A stretch of DNA of 52,137 nucleotides from Propionibacteriaceae bacterium (GCA_031271975.1 JAISUR010000024.1:1-52137); one strand, 5' to 3'. Positions 35,361 to 44,480 are shown, counted from the stretch's first letter. Numbers and translations: made by a program. The notes: generated from the sequence alone by a model not told the origin.

Positions 35361-36704
35361 ATGAACCGGCTCAAGGAGTTTTTCGGCGGGTCACTGCGCC
35401 AATCGGGCATGATCTTCGCACTGGTTTTCCTGATTGCGTTCTTCCAGATCGCGACTGGCGGCAAGGTGCTGACCCCGACCAACGCGATGAACATCGTCAA
35501 CGGCAACTCATATGTGTTCCTGATGTCGATGGGCATGGTCCTGGTGATCGTCATCGGCCAAATCGACCTGTCAGTGGGCTCAGTGGCCGCTTTTGTGGGC
35601 ATCTGCGTGGCGCTGTTGATGTCGGACTTCGGCCTGCCGTGGTGGCTGGCGATGCTCGCGGGGCTGGGGCTCGGCGCCGCGGTCGGCGCGTTCCACGGCT
35701 TCTTCCTGGCGAAACTCACCATTCCCGGGTTTATCACGACGCTGGCCGGCATGATGCTGTTCCGCGGCCTGCAAACCTGGATCGGAAACTCCCAATCCAT
35801 CCCGACCCCCGAAGCGTTCTGGATCTTGGGCGGTTCCAGCGCCAACGGCTCGCTGCCGGACTGGGGCCCAGACTTCGGCCTGAACAACTCCACCCTGCTG
35901 TGTGGGCTGGTGGCGATCGGGTTCCTGTGGTGGTCCAAGCTGCGCACGCGGGCCAAGCGGATCGCCCTGGTGGGCGAAGCCGAGGCCATGTGGGTGACGG
36001 TCGCCAAGAACGTCATCATGACGCTTGTCATCGGCTATGCGACGTGGCTGTTCGCGTCGGGCCATTCCGACCTGCCGGGACGGGTGCACACCGCCCTGCC
36101 GATCCCCGGCGTGATCGTGATCGTGCTCGCCATCTTCTACCACACGCTCTCGCAGCGCACCGCTTTCGGCCGCCATATCTACGCGGTGGGCGGCAACCGG
36201 CTCGCGGCCCCGCTGACGGGCATCAACGTGCCGCGCACCTACTTCTTCACCATGATGAACATGTCGATCCTGGCCGCCATCGCGGGCATGATGTTCATCG
36301 GCCGTTCCCGCGCGTCCGGCCCGTCCGACGGCACCGGTTGGGAGTTGGACGTCATTGCGGCGGTGTTCGTGGGCGGCGCGGCCGTCTATGGCGGCATCGG
36401 CACGGTGATGGGGTCGCTCGTCGGCGGCCTGGTCATGGCGGTGCTGAACAACGGCATCCAGTTGTTGGGTCTGGGCACGGAGATTGGCAAGATCGTCAAG
36501 GGCATGGTGCTGCTGCTGGCGGTGACTTTCGACGTGATGAACAAGGTGCAAGGCAAACCAAGCTTTATAGGCCGTCTGATGGACGGCCTGAGACCGAAGA
36601 AGGGGGACGAAGCCGGCTCCGCTGAGCCTCCCGCCACCGAGGAGCCGCGCGATCCCGAGTGGCCCGCCTACGAGCCACAAGATCCAACCGAAGCGCCTGC
36701 CTGA
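35361..36704 (+). CDS. gguB: Sugar ABC transporter permease (GguB-like)
   Basis: This 447-residue permease has about ten membrane helices with the BPD_transp_2 motif VGSVAAFVGICVALLM and the cytosolic AFGRHIYAVGGNRLAAPLTGIN loop. Two ABC-type segments (GALRGxxT/IPGFITTLAGMMLFRGLQ and GGIGTVMGSLVGGLVMAVLNNGI) match the xylose/arabinose/galactose permease group. The last 50 residues are a charged tail. It follows the ATPase by 18 bases with GAAGGAG. Confidence 0.92.
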   Translation: MNRLKEFFGGSLRQSGMIFALVFLIAFFQIATGGKVLTPTNAMNIVNGNSYVFLMSMGMVLVIVIGQIDLSVGSVAAFVGICVALLMSDFGLPWWLAMLAGLGLGAAVGAFHGFFLAKLTIPGFITTLAGMMLFRGLQTWIGNSQSIPTPEAFWILGGSSANGSLPDWGPDFGLNNSTLLCGLVAIGFLWWSKLRTRAKRIALVGEAEAMWVTVAKNVIMTLVIGYATWLFASGHSDLPGRVHTALPIPGVIVIVLAIFYHTLSQRTAFGRHIYAVGGNRLAAPLTGINVPRTYFFTMMNMSILAAIAGMMFIGRSRASGPSDGTGWELDVIAAVFVGGAAVYGGIGTVMGSLVGGLVMAVLNNGIQLLGLGTEIGKIVKGMVLLLAVTFDVMNKVQGKPSFIGRLMDGLRPKKGDEAGSAEPPATEEPRDPEWPAYEPQDPTEAPA

Positions 36705-36804
36705 GGGCACTTTTCAAGGCGGCGCGCCGCTGCGCCGTCCCGGCCGACGCTGGCCACCTAGTTCCTATCCACTCGACAACACACTCCAACAAGAGAGGTA
36801 ACAA

Positions 36805-37917
36805 ATGAAGAAAATCGCTACCGCTGCCGGCTTGGCCATCGCTGCCAGCCTGCTCCTGAGCGCCTGCCAGCCGGCGGCGACCACTGCGCCACCGGCCAGT
36901 GACGGCGGATCTGCGGCCCCCGAGGTGGGTTTCGCCGCCGACGCCACCATCGGCGTGGCTCTGCCGCAGAAGACGTCGGAAAACTGGGTCCGCGCTGAGG
37001 ACATGTTCAACGAGGGCCTGTCAGCGGCCGGTTTCAACAAGATCGTCCAGTTCGCCGACAACGGCGTTTCCGAGCAGCAGTCGCAGATCTCGGCCATGGT
37101 CGAGTCCGACGCCAAGGTCATCGTCGTGGGTGCCATCGACGGCTCTCAGTTGGGTGACCCGCTGGCCGCCGCCAAGGCCAAGGGCGCCTACATCATCGCT
37201 TATGACCGCCTGCTGAAGAACACCGACGCCGTCGACCTCTATGTGGCCTACGACCCGTATCGCGTGGGCGAACTGCAGGGCGAGGCCCTGATCGAGGGCC
37301 TGACCGCCAAGGGCTGCAATCCGTGCAACATCGAGCTGATCGCCGGCTCCGCTGACGACGCGAACTCGACTCCGTTCTTCGAGGGCGGCATGTCCAAGCT
37401 GCAGCCGAAGATCGACTCCGGCGAATATGTCGTAGTCTCCGGTCAGACGTCGTTCACCCAGGTCGCCACAGAAGGCTGGCTGGCCGAGAACGCGCAGAAG
37501 CGCTTCGACACGCTGCTCGCCGCCAACTATGCCAGCGCGACGCTCGACGGCGTGCTTTCGCCGAACGACACACTGGCCCGCGCCGCGCTGACCGCTGTTG
37601 AGACGGCCGGCAAGCCCGCCATCGTCATCACCGGCCAGGATTCCGAGGTCGAGTCCGTGAAGCTGATCCTCGAAGGCAAGCAGTATTCGACGATCAACAA
37701 GGACACCGGCGTGCTGGTGAACAAGGTCATCGAGATCATCAAGGGCCTGCAGGCCGGCACCCAGCCCACGCCGAACGGCGACCCGCTGGACAACGGCGTC
37801 ATCCAGGTGCCCGTGGTCTACCTTGACCCGGTCATCGTGACCCAGGCCAATGTCTGCACCGCATACGAAGGCGACACGGTCGTCCAGAAGGTGCTCGACG
37901 AGTCTGGCAAGTGCTGA
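36805..37917 (+). CDS. chvE: ChvE-like sugar-binding lipoprotein
   Basis: This 370-residue periplasmic-binding-type protein has a lipobox LLLSAC (Cys about 19) and a short linker rich in Ala, Pro and Thr. The ligand-binding core IGVALPQKTSENWVRAEDMFNEGL resembles ChvE/XylF. DRLLKNTDAVDLYVAYDPYRVGELQG and GLAVITGQDSEV-like segments line the sugar site. Given the neighbouring BadF kinase and nagBA, GlcNAc is a candidate ligand, but ChvE relatives usually bind galactose, xylose or arabinose. It lies 100 bp after the permease, with AGAGAGGT as ribosome binding site. Confidence 0.9.
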   Translation: MKKIATAAGLAIAASLLLSACQPAATTAPPASDGGSAAPEVGFAADATIGVALPQKTSENWVRAEDMFNEGLSAAGFNKIVQFADNGVSEQQSQISAMVESDAKVIVVGAIDGSQLGDPLAAAKAKGAYIIAYDRLLKNTDAVDLYVAYDPYRVGELQGEALIEGLTAKGCNPCNIELIAGSADDANSTPFFEGGMSKLQPKIDSGEYVVVSGQTSFTQVATEGWLAENAQKRFDTLLAANYASATLDGVLSPNDTLARAALTAVETAGKPAIVITGQDSEVESVKLILEGKQYSTINKDTGVLVNKVIEIIKGLQAGTQPTPNGDPLDNGVIQVPVVYLDPVIVTQANVCTAYEGDTVVQKVLDESGKC

Positions 37918-37944
37918 ACTAGTTAGCTGAAAGCGGGGGGCGTC

Positions 37945-38841
37945 ATGTCGGCGTTGCTGGCCATAGATTCCGGGCAGACCGGGATCAAGGTCCGGCTGCC
38001 GGATGGCGCCCCCCGCACTTTTCCCGGGATACGCACCAACCAGCGCTTGCTGCCGCAGCTCGCCGAGGTGGTCCACGAATCGGCCCTTGGTGGCGCCGGT
38101 CCGCTGGAACTGGCCATCGGCACCACCGGCCTGACGAAGCTGGAGGCGAATCCCACCGAACTCTTGGAATTGTGCCGCGCCGACGGCGTCGAGCGGGTCG
38201 CGTTGGCACATGACTCCGTCACTTCTTTCCTGGGGGCCATGGGCTACCAGACAGGCGTCGTGGTGGCCGCCGGCACCGGCGTGGTGACCCTGGGCGTGGG
38301 CCCCACGGCCGTCTCCCGCGTGGACGGTTGGGGCAATCTGATCGGCGACGCCGGTTCTGGCTTTTGGATTGGCCGCGCCGGGCTCGACGCCGTGATGCGC
38401 GCCTTCGACGGGCGCGGCCAGGCAACCGCTCTGACGGCGTTTGCCGAGGCGGAGTTTTCCGCTCTGGACAACGCCTACATCGAATTGCAAACCGACCCGG
38501 GCCATGTGCGCCGGATCGGGTCGTTCGCCAAATACGTTTCCGACTTGGCCGCCACCGACCCGGTGTGCGCCCGGATCTGCGAGCAGGCCGGGGCAGAGTT
38601 GGCCACATCGGTCGCGGCAGCCGCCAAGAACGTTGGATTGGACGTCCCCCAGGTGGCGTTGTTGGGCGGCGTTTTCCGGTCGCCGGCGATTCGCGAGGCA
38701 TGTGTGGCCGCGCTGCGAATGCGCTGGCCGGGCTTCCAGCCAGCCGAACCCCTGGGCGACATCTTGGATGGCGCCGCCGCGCTGGCGTCTCTACCAGCCG
38801 GGCATCCCCTGGCCGCACAGGTGTTGGTTGCGGCTGTTTGA
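37945..38841 (+). CDS. BadF/BadG-family N-acetylglucosamine kinase
   Basis: This 298-residue ATPase of the BadF/BadG/BcrA family has the actin-like fold motifs LLAIDSGQTGIKVRL (phosphate-1), VVVAAGTGVVTLGV (phosphate-2), GWGNLIGDAGSGFWIGR and VALLGGVFRS (adenosine). This group includes eukaryotic and bacterial GlcNAc kinases. It follows chvE by 27 bases with a GGGGGG ribosome binding site, and nagB/nagA come next, so it probably makes GlcNAc-6-phosphate from imported or released GlcNAc. Glucosamine kinase is the main alternative. Confidence 0.85.
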   Translation: MSALLAIDSGQTGIKVRLPDGAPRTFPGIRTNQRLLPQLAEVVHESALGGAGPLELAIGTTGLTKLEANPTELLELCRADGVERVALAHDSVTSFLGAMGYQTGVVVAAGTGVVTLGVGPTAVSRVDGWGNLIGDAGSGFWIGRAGLDAVMRAFDGRGQATALTAFAEAEFSALDNAYIELQTDPGHVRRIGSFAKYVSDLAATDPVCARICEQAGAELATSVAAAAKNVGLDVPQVALLGGVFRSPAIREACVAALRMRWPGFQPAEPLGDILDGAAALASLPAGHPLAAQVLVAAV

Positions 38842-38913
38842 GCCGCATTTCCCCTGATTCCCCTTGTTCCGGCGGCAATTTGCCGCAGTTCGGAGTAGCC
38901 CGGCGGCGAGTAT

Positions 38914-38932
38914 GTTAGGGTAGCTTACAATC
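38914..38932 (+). promoter_or_regulatory. Possible ROK operator at the nagBA promoter
   Basis: GTTAGGGTAGCTTACAATC shares the pattern GTTAGNNNNNNTTACNNNC with the inverse of the dyad at 41005-41023 upstream of the second ROK gene. TAGCTT (38921-38926) inside it may be the -10 box, followed by a leader with GGGAGG. Confidence 0.4.
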
Positions 38933-38945
38933 ACGGGAGGATGAC

Positions 38946-39749
38946 ATGGATGTGATCATTTGCCGCGACGACGACGAGGTCGGGGCGTACGCCGCGGCCA
39001 AGGTGGCCAAGGTGGCCGAGGCGGCGCAGAAGGTCGGCAAGAATGTGGTGATCGGAGTGGCCACGGGCTCGTCGCCGCTTGCCACCTACACGGCATTGGC
39101 CGCGCTGATCCAGGCCGGGAAGCTGGACTTGAGCCAGGCCTCCGCCTTCGCGTTGGACGAGTATGTGGGCTTGCCAGCGGGCCATCCGCAGAGCTATCGC
39201 GAGGTCATCCGGCGCACGGTCGCCGAGCCGCTGGGCCTGCGCCCGGAGCGTGTACACGTGCCCGATGGTTTCGCCCAGGACTTGGAACGGGCTGCCCGCG
39301 ATTATGAGACGGCGATCCGGGACGCCGGGGGAGTGGACGTGCAGATCCTCGGCGTGGGGTCCAATGGCCACATCGGTTTCAACGAGCCGACATCTTCGCT
39401 GAGTTCGCGCACCCGCATCAAGACGCTGACCGCGCAAACCCGCAACGACAACGCCCGTTTCTTCGACAGCTCGGAGTTGGTGCCGCAGCACTGCCTCACA
39501 CAAGGATTGGGCACCATCATGGACGCGCGGCACTGCGTGCTGGTGGCCTCGGGGGAAGGCAAGGCCGACGCCATCAAGGCTGTCGTGGAAGGGCCTGTCA
39601 CGGCCATGGTCCCCGGATCGGTGCTGCAGTTGCATCCCAAGGCCACTGTGATCGTGGACCAGCGGGCGGCGTCCAAGCTGGAACTGATTGACTACTACCA
39701 GCACATGTATCAGAACTTGCCCGATTGGCAACGGGTGGTGCTGGCTTAG
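38946..39749 (+). CDS. nagB: Glucosamine-6-phosphate deaminase
   Basis: This 267-residue enzyme converts glucosamine-6-phosphate to fructose-6-phosphate and ammonia. GVATGSSPLATYTAL binds phosphate, FALDEYVGLP holds the catalytic Asp, and GVGSNGHIGFNEPTSS holds the catalytic His and Glu. It has the length and ring-opening residues of NagB. ATG 38946 follows GGGAGG; an ATG at 38941 out of frame overlaps it. It is followed by nagA after 14 bases, so the two are co-transcribed. Confidence 0.96.
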   Translation: MDVIICRDDDEVGAYAAAKVAKVAEAAQKVGKNVVIGVATGSSPLATYTALAALIQAGKLDLSQASAFALDEYVGLPAGHPQSYREVIRRTVAEPLGLRPERVHVPDGFAQDLERAARDYETAIRDAGGVDVQILGVGSNGHIGFNEPTSSLSSRTRIKTLTAQTRNDNARFFDSSELVPQHCLTQGLGTIMDARHCVLVASGEGKADAIKAVVEGPVTAMVPGSVLQLHPKATVIVDQRAASKLELIDYYQHMYQNLPDWQRVVLA

Positions 39750-39763
39750 GGAGGTGGGCGGCG

Positions 39764-40849
39764 GTGATCATCGCGGGCAATCTCTTGTTCGAAGGCGCCT
39801 TCGAGCCGGGTTGGCTCGAATGCGCCGATTCCCGTATCACCCGCGTCGGGCGCGGCCGTTTTGACGGCACGCCGGACCTGGCCCCGGAAGGGTTCGTGGT
39901 ACCGGGATTCGTGGATGTGCACTCCCACGGCGGAGGTGGGGCTGCGTTCACCGAGGGAGCCGACGCGGCACGGACGGCGTTGGCCGCGCATCGCGCCCAC
40001 GGCACCACGACGATGATCGCCTCGCTGGTCACGGCCACCATTGGGGAATTGCTGCAGCAGGTGGAGGCCTTGGTCCCGCTGGTCGTGTCGGGCGAGTTGG
40101 CCGGCATCCACCTGGAGGGACCGTGGATTTCCCCGCAGCAGAAGGGCGCGCACGATCCGGGAAAACTGGCCGCCCCGCTGGATGATGCCGTAACGGCCAT
40201 CACCTCGTTGCCCCCCGGCTTGGTGCGGATGGCCACCCTCGCCCCGGAACTGCCGGGCGGCCTCGCTGCGATCCGGCGTTTGCGGGCGGCAGGCATCGTC
40301 GTCGCGCTCGGCCACACCGCGGCCGACTACACGCTTGCCCGACGCGGTTTCTCGGTTGGAGCCAGCGGCGTGACGCACTTGTTCAACGCCATGCCCGACC
40401 TGCTGAAACGCGATCCCGGACCGGTATTGGCCGCCCTGGAGTCGGACGCCTGGCTGGAATTGATTTTCGACGGCCATCACGTGGCCGCGCCGTTGGCGGC
40501 GTTCATCTGCCGCCGCTACGCCGAGCGGGTGGTATTGATCACCGACGCCATGGCCGCCGCGTGTTTGGGAGATGGCGACTACACGCTGGGTGGCCTGCCG
40601 GTGCGCGTCGCGGGCGGCGTGGCGCGCCTCACGACCACCGGTGCGCTGGCCGGCAGCACAATCACTTTGGCGCACGCCGTGGCGAACGCCGTCGCCGCCG
40701 GAGTCGAGTTGGCCGCCGCGGTGCGCTGCGCCACGGCCAATGCCGCCGCCTACCTTGGCATCTCCAACGTGGGCCGGCTGCGTGCCGGAAACTTGGCCAA
40801 TGTGCTCGAACTGGACGCGTCCGGACGGCTGTTGCGCGTTCTCGCCTGA
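39764..40849 (+). CDS. nagA: N-acetylglucosamine-6-phosphate deacetylase
   Basis: This 361-residue amidohydrolase removes the acetyl group from GlcNAc-6-phosphate. VPGFVDVHSHGGGG gives the metal-binding HxH, GIHLEGPWIS the metal Glu, GHTAADY and THLFNAM further His ligands and substrate contacts, and LITDAMAAA the catalytic Asp. GTG 39764 has GGGAGGTGG upstream; an earlier in-frame ATG at 39725 lies inside nagB and adds a non-family stretch. Last gene of its transcription unit. Confidence 0.94.
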   Translation: MIIAGNLLFEGAFEPGWLECADSRITRVGRGRFDGTPDLAPEGFVVPGFVDVHSHGGGGAAFTEGADAARTALAAHRAHGTTTMIASLVTATIGELLQQVEALVPLVVSGELAGIHLEGPWISPQQKGAHDPGKLAAPLDDAVTAITSLPPGLVRMATLAPELPGGLAAIRRLRAAGIVVALGHTAADYTLARRGFSVGASGVTHLFNAMPDLLKRDPGPVLAALESDAWLELIFDGHHVAAPLAAFICRRYAERVVLITDAMAAACLGDGDYTLGGLPVRVAGGVARLTTTGALAGSTITLAHAVANAVAAGVELAAAVRCATANAAAYLGISNVGRLRAGNLANVLELDASGRLLRVLA

Positions 40850-40877
40850 AGCGCCCCGGATGCGGCCGAGGAGAGTG

Positions 40878-40957
40878 GCGTAGTGGAGAACTTTGTGGGG
40901 TGATGTGTCGGGGTCCCCGCAAAGTATCGGAGCGTAGTGGAGAGCTTTGTGGGGTGA
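40878..40957. repeat. 26-bp direct repeat downstream of nagA
   Basis: 40878-40903 and 40932-40957 are identical but for one base (GCGTAGTGGAGA then A/GCTTTGTGGGGTGA), starting 54 bp apart. They fill most of the nagA to ROK gap. Confidence 0.8.
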
Positions 40958-40991
40958 CCATAACGATCTGGTCACATGACCTGGCGGACGC

Positions 40992-41027
40992 TTGACGCGA
41001 GATAGTCAGTAAGGTTTACTAACAATC
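40992..41027 (+). promoter_or_regulatory. Promoter and palindromic operator of the second ROK gene
   Basis: TTGACG (40992-40997), 17 bases, TTTACT (41015-41020), 7 bases to GTG 41028. The dyad GTCAGTAAGGTTTACTAAC (41005-41023) has 8-bp arms with one mismatch and covers the -10 box. This fits autorepression by the ROK protein. Confidence 0.6.
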
Positions 41028-42155
41028 GTGATCAACAGGATCCCCCTTGGTGAACCGACGGGCCCGAATGTGGCCAGCCGCGGCTTCCGGCCACGCGACG
41101 GCAGGCAGCAGAATCTGGCCTTGGTCATCCAGGCCCTCTACGACAATCCGGGGCTGTCGCGGGCCGATTTGGCGCGGCTGACGGGCCTGACGCGGGTGAC
41201 GATCTCCGACATCGTCGCCGAATTGCTGGCCGACGGCCTGCTCGTGGAAACGGGCGCTTCGGACAAGGTCCGTCCCGGAAAACGCGCTACGAAACTGCAA
41301 GTGGCCGCAGACTCCCGAGCAATCCTGGCCGTGGACATCTCTGGCGAAACGACACTCGTGGGCGCGGTCTATTCGCTGGGCGGCGAAGTGCTGCACCGCA
41401 GTTCGCGCCCGCTCAGCAAGTCCGATGCCGCGTTGTCGGAACTCCGCGGCCTGCTGGGTGAACTCGTCGCCGCCGCGGAAAGCCCGATTCTCGGTGTTGG
41501 CATCGGCACGCCGGGCACGGTGGAAGGCTCGGTGGTGACCGCCGCCAATCTCGACTGGCATTTCCTCGATCTCGCCAAGTCGTTGGCGGCGGTAACCCAC
41601 GCTCCCATCGAAGTGGAGAACGACGCCAACGTCGCCGCCTTGGCCGAGCGGCGGTTCGCCGGAGGAGAGGACGACCTGATTCGCATCCAGATTTCCCGCG
41701 GCGTGGGCTCCGGTCTGCTGCTGGGAGGGGTGGCGATCACCGGGTCATCTGGCGCCGCGGGCGAAATCGGCCACGTGGTCATCGAACACAATGGCACACC
41801 CTGTTCCTGCGGGAAGCGGGGATGCCTGGAGACGTGGATATCCGTGCCCGCGCTCTCCGGGCGAATCGAGTCCGACCCGGACGGTAGGGAAGAGACTCTC
41901 GCCGAAGCTGGGAGGCGGCTGGGGATGGCCCTCTCTCCGATTATCGGCATGTTGGACCTCGTGGACGTCGTCGTCGGGGGTCCGGCGGAACTGGTCGCAG
42001 GCCCATTCTTGGAAGCGGCCCAAGACCTGGTCCGGGAGCGTATCGGCATCGAGTCGCGTCGGCCGGTCCAGCTTCGGCAATCAACGTTGGGCGATGACGC
42101 GGTCCTGCTGGGGGCCGCGGCGCTCGTCCTGCGCAATCAACTTGGCGTCTACTGA
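41028..42155 (+). CDS. ROK-family transcriptional regulator of the chitobiose cluster
   Basis: This 375-residue regulator has a winged helix (RADLARLTGLTRVTISDIVAELLADGLLVE, about residues 45-74) and a ROK domain with AVDISGETTLVGAVYSL, GVGIGTPGTVEG, EIGHVV and the zinc motif CSCGKRGCLETW. It is the first gene of an operon with a DasABC-like importer and the chitobiose enzymes. It has a dyad over its own promoter that resembles one at nagB, so it may coordinate both units in response to GlcNAc or GlcNAc-6-P. In Streptomyces the comparable genes answer to DasR, a GntR-type protein. Confidence 0.9.
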   Translation: MINRIPLGEPTGPNVASRGFRPRDGRQQNLALVIQALYDNPGLSRADLARLTGLTRVTISDIVAELLADGLLVETGASDKVRPGKRATKLQVAADSRAILAVDISGETTLVGAVYSLGGEVLHRSSRPLSKSDAALSELRGLLGELVAAAESPILGVGIGTPGTVEGSVVTAANLDWHFLDLAKSLAAVTHAPIEVENDANVAALAERRFAGGEDDLIRIQISRGVGSGLLLGGVAITGSSGAAGEIGHVVIEHNGTPCSCGKRGCLETWISVPALSGRIESDPDGREETLAEAGRRLGMALSPIIGMLDLVDVVVGGPAELVAGPFLEAAQDLVRERIGIESRRPVQLRQSTLGDDAVLLGAAALVLRNQLGVY

Positions 42156-42176
42156 CGCTGAAACGAAAGGAAAACA

Positions 42177-43532
42177 ATGAAGCGCACGATAGCAATGGCG
42201 GCTCTGTTGGCCGTCGGCGCCTTGACGCTGTCCGCATGCGGCGGTCCCGCCGCGACCACACCGGCCGCGGATCCGTCGGCGGCCGAACCGGCGGGCCAGA
42301 ACATCACCTTGTGGTTGGCCGGCGGCGACACCCCGGATGCCCTGCGTGAGTATCTCAAGACCGAGTACAACAAGGCCACCGGCGGCACGCTCACCATCGA
42401 AGAGCAGTCTTGGGGTGACTTGGTCGCCAAGTTGACCACGTCGCTGCCGGACGCGGCCAACACCCCCGACGTGGTCGAGGTTGGCAACACGCAGTCGCCC
42501 ACCTTCACCAACGTGGGCGCTTTCGCCGACATCTCCGACATGTACGCCGAGCTTGGCGGCGACAAGCTGCTGCAGTCCTTCGTGGAAGTCGGCAAGGTCG
42601 ACGGCAAGAACTACACCCTGCCTTACTACTTCGGTTCGCGTTACATGTTCTACCGCAAGGATGTCTGGAAGGCGGCGGGCGTCGAGGTGCCGACCACGCT
42701 GGACGAGTTCAACAAAGCCGTCGTGACGATCGCCGAGAAGAACCCGAACAACATCAAGGACTTCTCCGGCTTCTTCATCGGCGGCCAGGACTGGCGCAAC
42801 GGCATCTCGTGGGTCTTCGCCAACGGCGGCGACTTGGCCAAGTACGAGAACGGCCAGTGGACCTCCACGCTGAGCGACCCGAACACCATCAAGGGCCTGC
42901 AACAGTTGCAGGACATCCAGAAAGCCGCCTCGAACGCGCCCAGCACCGCCAAGGATGAGAGCCCGTGGCTCTACATCAACGACTCCGACGCCGTGACGAA
43001 CGACGACGGCACGGTCACCGAGACGTCCTTCAACGCCGCCACGATCATGGCCCCCGGCTGGGCGCACTGGTCCATCGGCGACTTGGTGAAGAACGACGAG
43101 GGCACCGAGGTGCGCCAGTGGAACTCCGACAAGTTCGGCGTGTTCGTCCTGCCCGGCAACGACGGCAAGCCCGCCCCGGTGTTCGCCGGCGGCTCCAACA
43201 TCGGCATCTCCGCGGCTTCCCAGAAGCAGGAAGGCGCCCGCGAGCTGCTGAAGATCATCTTCTCCGCCGAATATCAACAGCTGCTCGGCCAGAACGGGCT
43301 TGGCCCGGCCAACTCGGACTACACGTCCGCGCTGGGCGACGACGAGTTCGCCAAGGCGCTGACCGAGTCGGCGTCCAATTCCAAGCTGACCCCGGCCGCG
43401 CCGGGTTGGGCGACGGTCGAAGGATCGATGAAGCTGGAGGAGTTCTTCTCCAAGGTTTCGGACGGTGGTGACATCGCCGCGTTGGCCGCGGAATACGACG
43501 CCATCATCACGCCGATGCTGAACGGGAGCTAA
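42177..43532 (+). CDS. Sugar-binding lipoprotein, DasA/NgcE-like
   Basis: This 451-residue extracellular solute-binding protein has a lipobox LTLSAC (Cys about 20) and an Ala/Pro/Thr linker. The binding core starts at NITLWLAGGDTP. TPDVVEVGNTQSPTFTNVGAFADIS, YYFGSRYMFYRKDVWKAAGVEVPTTLDEF and VFAGGSNIGISAASQKQEGA are typical of family-1 oligosaccharide-binding proteins. Its position next to chitobiose-type enzymes makes N,N'-diacetylchitobiose the likely ligand. AAAGGA precedes ATG 42177. A strong hairpin follows the stop. Confidence 0.88.
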   Translation: MKRTIAMAALLAVGALTLSACGGPAATTPAADPSAAEPAGQNITLWLAGGDTPDALREYLKTEYNKATGGTLTIEEQSWGDLVAKLTTSLPDAANTPDVVEVGNTQSPTFTNVGAFADISDMYAELGGDKLLQSFVEVGKVDGKNYTLPYYFGSRYMFYRKDVWKAAGVEVPTTLDEFNKAVVTIAEKNPNNIKDFSGFFIGGQDWRNGISWVFANGGDLAKYENGQWTSTLSDPNTIKGLQQLQDIQKAASNAPSTAKDESPWLYINDSDAVTNDDGTVTETSFNAATIMAPGWAHWSIGDLVKNDEGTEVRQWNSDKFGVFVLPGNDGKPAPVFAGGSNIGISAASQKQEGARELLKIIFSAEYQQLLGQNGLGPANSDYTSALGDDEFAKALTESASNSKLTPAAPGWATVEGSMKLEEFFSKVSDGGDIAALAAEYDAIITPMLNGS

Positions 43533-43545
43533 CAACTCGGGTAGG

Positions 43546-43575
43546 GGGCCGGGCCCAATCGCGCGGGCCCGGCCC
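43546..43575 (+). promoter_or_regulatory. Intercistronic hairpin after the binding-protein gene
   Basis: A perfect 11-bp stem (43546-43556 and 43565-43575) with an 8-base loop and only TT after it lies between the binding-protein and permease genes. Such hairpins often stabilise the upstream mRNA so that binding protein exceeds permease. Confidence 0.55.
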
Positions 43576-43595
43576 TTCCGAGTGATCGAGAAGCC

Positions 43596-44480
43596 ATGAA
43601 ACGAATCCAAATCACCCCGTACGCGCTGCTCACCCCGGCCATCGTCGTCCTGCTGGCGGCGCTGGCCTACCCAGTGGGCTGGCAGTTCTGGACGTCGCTG
43701 ACCAAGTACGGCCTGAAACAGCAGTTCGGACAACCGCCGGAGTTCGTCGGCGCCGAGAACTACGCCGCCGTTTTCACCAATCCGGAAATCTGGGGCGTGA
43801 TCGGCCGATCCGTCGCGTTCTGCCTCGTCAACGCGGTCGTCACTGTCTTGATCGGCATGGGGTTGGCGCTCCTGATGAACGCCGCGGCGAAAGCCGCCCG
43901 GCTCGCCCTGCAAGTGGCCATGTTGCTGGCCTGGGCGATGCCCGTGGTGGCCGCGATGACGGTGTGGCTTTGGCTGTTCAACTGGCACCACGGCGTGATC
44001 AACTGGCTGCTCACCCAAGCGGGTGTGGACATGACCGGCCACAATTGGCTGGAGGATCCGCTCAGCTTCTATTTCGTGGCCACCGTGATCGTGGTGTGGA
44101 TGTCGGTCCCGTTCGTGGCGTTTTCGATCTTCGCCGGCTTGACGCAGGTCGCCCCGGAGATTCTGGAGGCGGCCGAGGTGGACGGCGCCACCGGTTGGCA
44201 GCGTTTCCGGACCATCATCATCCCGATGATCCGCCCAGTGCTGATGATCGTGCTGCTGCTGCAGGTGATCTGGGATCTGCGGGTGTTCACCCAGATCCAA
44301 ATGCTGCAGGACGCCGGCGCCGACTACACCTCCACGAACCTACTGGGCACATTCATCTACCGCACCGGCGTTGGCGCCGGCGACTTCGGCATGGCGGCCG
44401 CGATGTCGGTCTTCGTGTTGGTGTTGACGATGCTGTTGTCCGCGCCCTACGTGCGTTCGCTGATGAAGGAGGAAAACTGA
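43596..44480 (+). CDS. Sugar ABC transporter permease (DasB/MalF-like)
   Basis: This 294-residue permease has six helices and the binding-protein-dependent EAA loop ILEAAEVDGATGWQRFRTIIIPMIRP (about residues 189-214). It resembles the first permease of oligosaccharide importers such as DasB or MsmF. It is co-translated with the next permease (TGATG). No ATPase gene lies in the operon, so it probably uses a shared MsiK-like ATPase. Confidence 0.9.
   Translation: MKRIQITPYALLTPAIVVLLAALAYPVGWQFWTSLTKYGLKQQFGQPPEFVGAENYAAVFTNPEIWGVIGRSVAFCLVNAVVTVLIGMGLALLMNAAAKAARLALQVAMLLAWAMPVVAAMTVWLWLFNWHHGVINWLLTQAGVDMTGHNWLEDPLSFYFVATVIVVWMSVPFVAFSIFAGLTQVAPEILEAAEVDGATGWQRFRTIIIPMIRPVLMIVLLLQVIWDLRVFTQIQMLQDAGADYTSTNLLGTFIYRTGVGAGDFGMAAAMSVFVLVLTMLLSAPYVRSLMKEEN

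Noticed and set aside
42081-44300. 739-codon minus-strand open frame opposite the binding protein and permease
   Set aside because: It is a shadow of well-identified genes; no start site or domain.
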